Of a stretch of DNA of 64,000 bases, positions 63,289 through 64,000 are shown one piece after another (position 1 is the stretch's first letter; each line of letters begins with the position of its first letter). The translations under genes and the position numbers were made by a program. The notes under the pieces are model-generated. The model searched no databases and was not told the origin of the DNA. It saw nothing but the letters and a program-made list of their open reading frames with translations. Source of the DNA: Fusibacter paucivorans. Lineage in GTDB: Bacteria > Bacillota > Clostridia > Peptostreptococcales > Acidaminobacteraceae. The stretch lies in assembly GCF_018390735.1 (NCBI RefSeq), contig NZ_JAHBCL010000003.1:1-64000 (forward strand), in the 5' to 3' direction.

Positions 63289-64000
63289 CTATTTCACCCC
63301 CAGTTTCTTAACGGCATAGTGTTCAGCGACCTCTATTGCTGCTGCATTGATAATATCGAGATTCCCTGCGTAAACCGGCAGGAAATCACCGAGGCCTTCA
63401 ACCTGAATCATCGTCGTCACGATGTCGTCTTTAATGATTGGCGCCATGAGCAGCGTATAGCCCGGTACATATTTTTTAAGTTTTTCAACCATCGCTTCAA
63501 CACTTTTGGTAATCAGGTCAATATCCGGATTTTTGACTTTTGTATAAATCGTATTGCGCATATAAATTGGCGGTTCAGCTGGATTTAGGACAATAATGAC
63601 TTTTGCCTTGTCCGCACCGGCCACTTTTTCAAGCGCATGTTTGGTCGTCTCGGTAAATTCATCAATATTTTGACGCGTTCCCGGTCCGGCGCTTTTACTG
63701 GAAACCGATGAAATAACTTCAGCATAGCTAACATCTGCCACAGCGTTAATAGCTGCTGCGATGGGCACAGTCGCTTGGCCGCCGCAGGTTACCATATTGA
63801 GGTTTTCATGCGTCAAAAGATCATCATCCAAGTTGACCGCCGGAACGACATAAGGCCCTACTGCTGCCGGCGTCAAATCCAGCGCGAAAATACCTTTTTC
63901 CTTTAATAGCGGTGCATGCTTTAAATGTGGTCCCGCACCGGTTGAATCGAAGACGATATCCACATCATCGCGCTTCAACAAATCGTCTATCCCATTCGTC
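63289..64000 (-). CDS. dmpF: Acetaldehyde dehydrogenase (acylating), 5' end outside the window
   Basis: This NAD-dependent enzyme turns acetaldehyde and CoA into acetyl-CoA, receiving acetaldehyde through a tunnel from the aldolase. The catalytic Cys lies in [18 protein letters not shown]. Other DmpF/BphJ segments are [37 protein letters not shown] and [14 protein letters not shown]. The frame stays open to the window end, so about 80 N-terminal residues with the NAD loop are missing; the TTG at 63981 is not the start. More genes of the pathway probably lie upstream, beyond the edge. Confidence 0.93.
   Translation of the reverse strand, partial: TNGIDDLLKRDDVDIVFDSTGAGPHLKHAPLLKEKGIFALDLTPAAVGPYVVPAVNLDDDLLTHENLNMVTCGGQATVPIAAAINAVADVSYAEVISSVSSKSAGPGTRQNIDEFTETTKHALEKVAGADKAKVIIVLNPAEPPIYMRNTIYTKVKNPDIDLITKSVEAMVEKLKKYVPGYTLLMAPIIKDDIVTTMIQVEGLGDFLPVYAGNLDIINAAAIEVAEHYAVKKLGVK

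Noticed and set aside
1-64000. tRNA or rRNA genes
   Set aside because: No cloverleaf with CCA-proximal GTTCRANTC motif or rRNA stretch was noticed in the intergenic regions by eye; a tRNAscan/Rfam run would settle this.

Overview
The window reads as a piece of chromosome from a low-to-mid GC Firmicute, most likely a free-living, motile, anaerobic member of the Clostridia. The reasons are the order tig-clpP-clpX-lon-engB, a potABCD operon led by an XRE-cupin regulator, CheV, a RelQ-type small alarmone synthetase, a class II fructose-bisphosphate aldolase, AGGAGG-type ribosome binding sites with many GTG/TTG starts, and close gene packing. A position near the Fusibacter/Acidaminobacter group is only an impression and was not tested. 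About 90% of the genes lie on the minus strand, which suggests that one replichore arm is being read along its leading strand. No rRNA, tRNA, CRISPR array or prophage was seen. The only mobile DNA is the 3' end of an IS5-like element at the left edge.

Layout. 1-4.3 kb: IS end, a small unknown gene, then a cluster of metallophosphatase, TtcA-like PP-loop protein, RelQ-like (p)ppGpp synthetase and YhcC-type radical SAM protein. 4.4-10.6 kb: secreted 5'-nucleotidase with a LysM domain, a Usp-like protein, two small unknown genes, rlmN, a D-2-hydroxyacid dehydrogenase behind a structured leader, and a PilZ protein. 10.6-19 kb: membrane-anchored RCC1 protein, folD, the polyamine uptake operon (regulator-potA-potB-potC-potD) with a clear promoter and probable operator, and cheV. 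19-25.6 kb: kbl, a QueG-like Fe-S protein, an ArsR-like regulator with an oligopeptide-type binding lipoprotein, and a membrane PP2C/SpoIIE phosphatase. 25.6-33.4 kb: a TGS/uridine-kinase-like protein, a stand-alone HEPN protein resembling the C-terminal part of Csm6/TIGR02710 proteins, and several RNA modification enzymes (RluA and RsuA families, RsmF-like). 33.5-42 kb: fba, cyclophilin and the proteostasis block tig-clpP-clpX-lon-engB. Three tandem copies of an 80-bp hairpin-rich repeat lie between clpX and lon.

42-64 kb: UvrD-like helicase converging on recX, two small membrane-anchored unknown proteins, an RluF-type pseudouridine synthase coupled to an NdpA-like nucleoid protein, and a polyphosphate operon of Ppx-like pseudoenzyme, ppk1 and ppx. 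These are followed by a cysteine-containing microprotein with an unknown 322-residue partner, a NapH-like membrane Fe-S protein, a nitroreductase, YbjQ, a divergent EamA transporter/LysR pair around a long inverted repeat, a flavodoxin, a large SWIM-SNF2 helicase, and an aldolase/acetaldehyde dehydrogenase pair (DmpG/DmpF type) running off the right edge.

The strongest leads are the 80-bp repeat array between clpX and lon, the orphan HEPN protein with an R-x6-H motif, and the Ppx-like pseudoenzyme that begins the polyphosphate operon.
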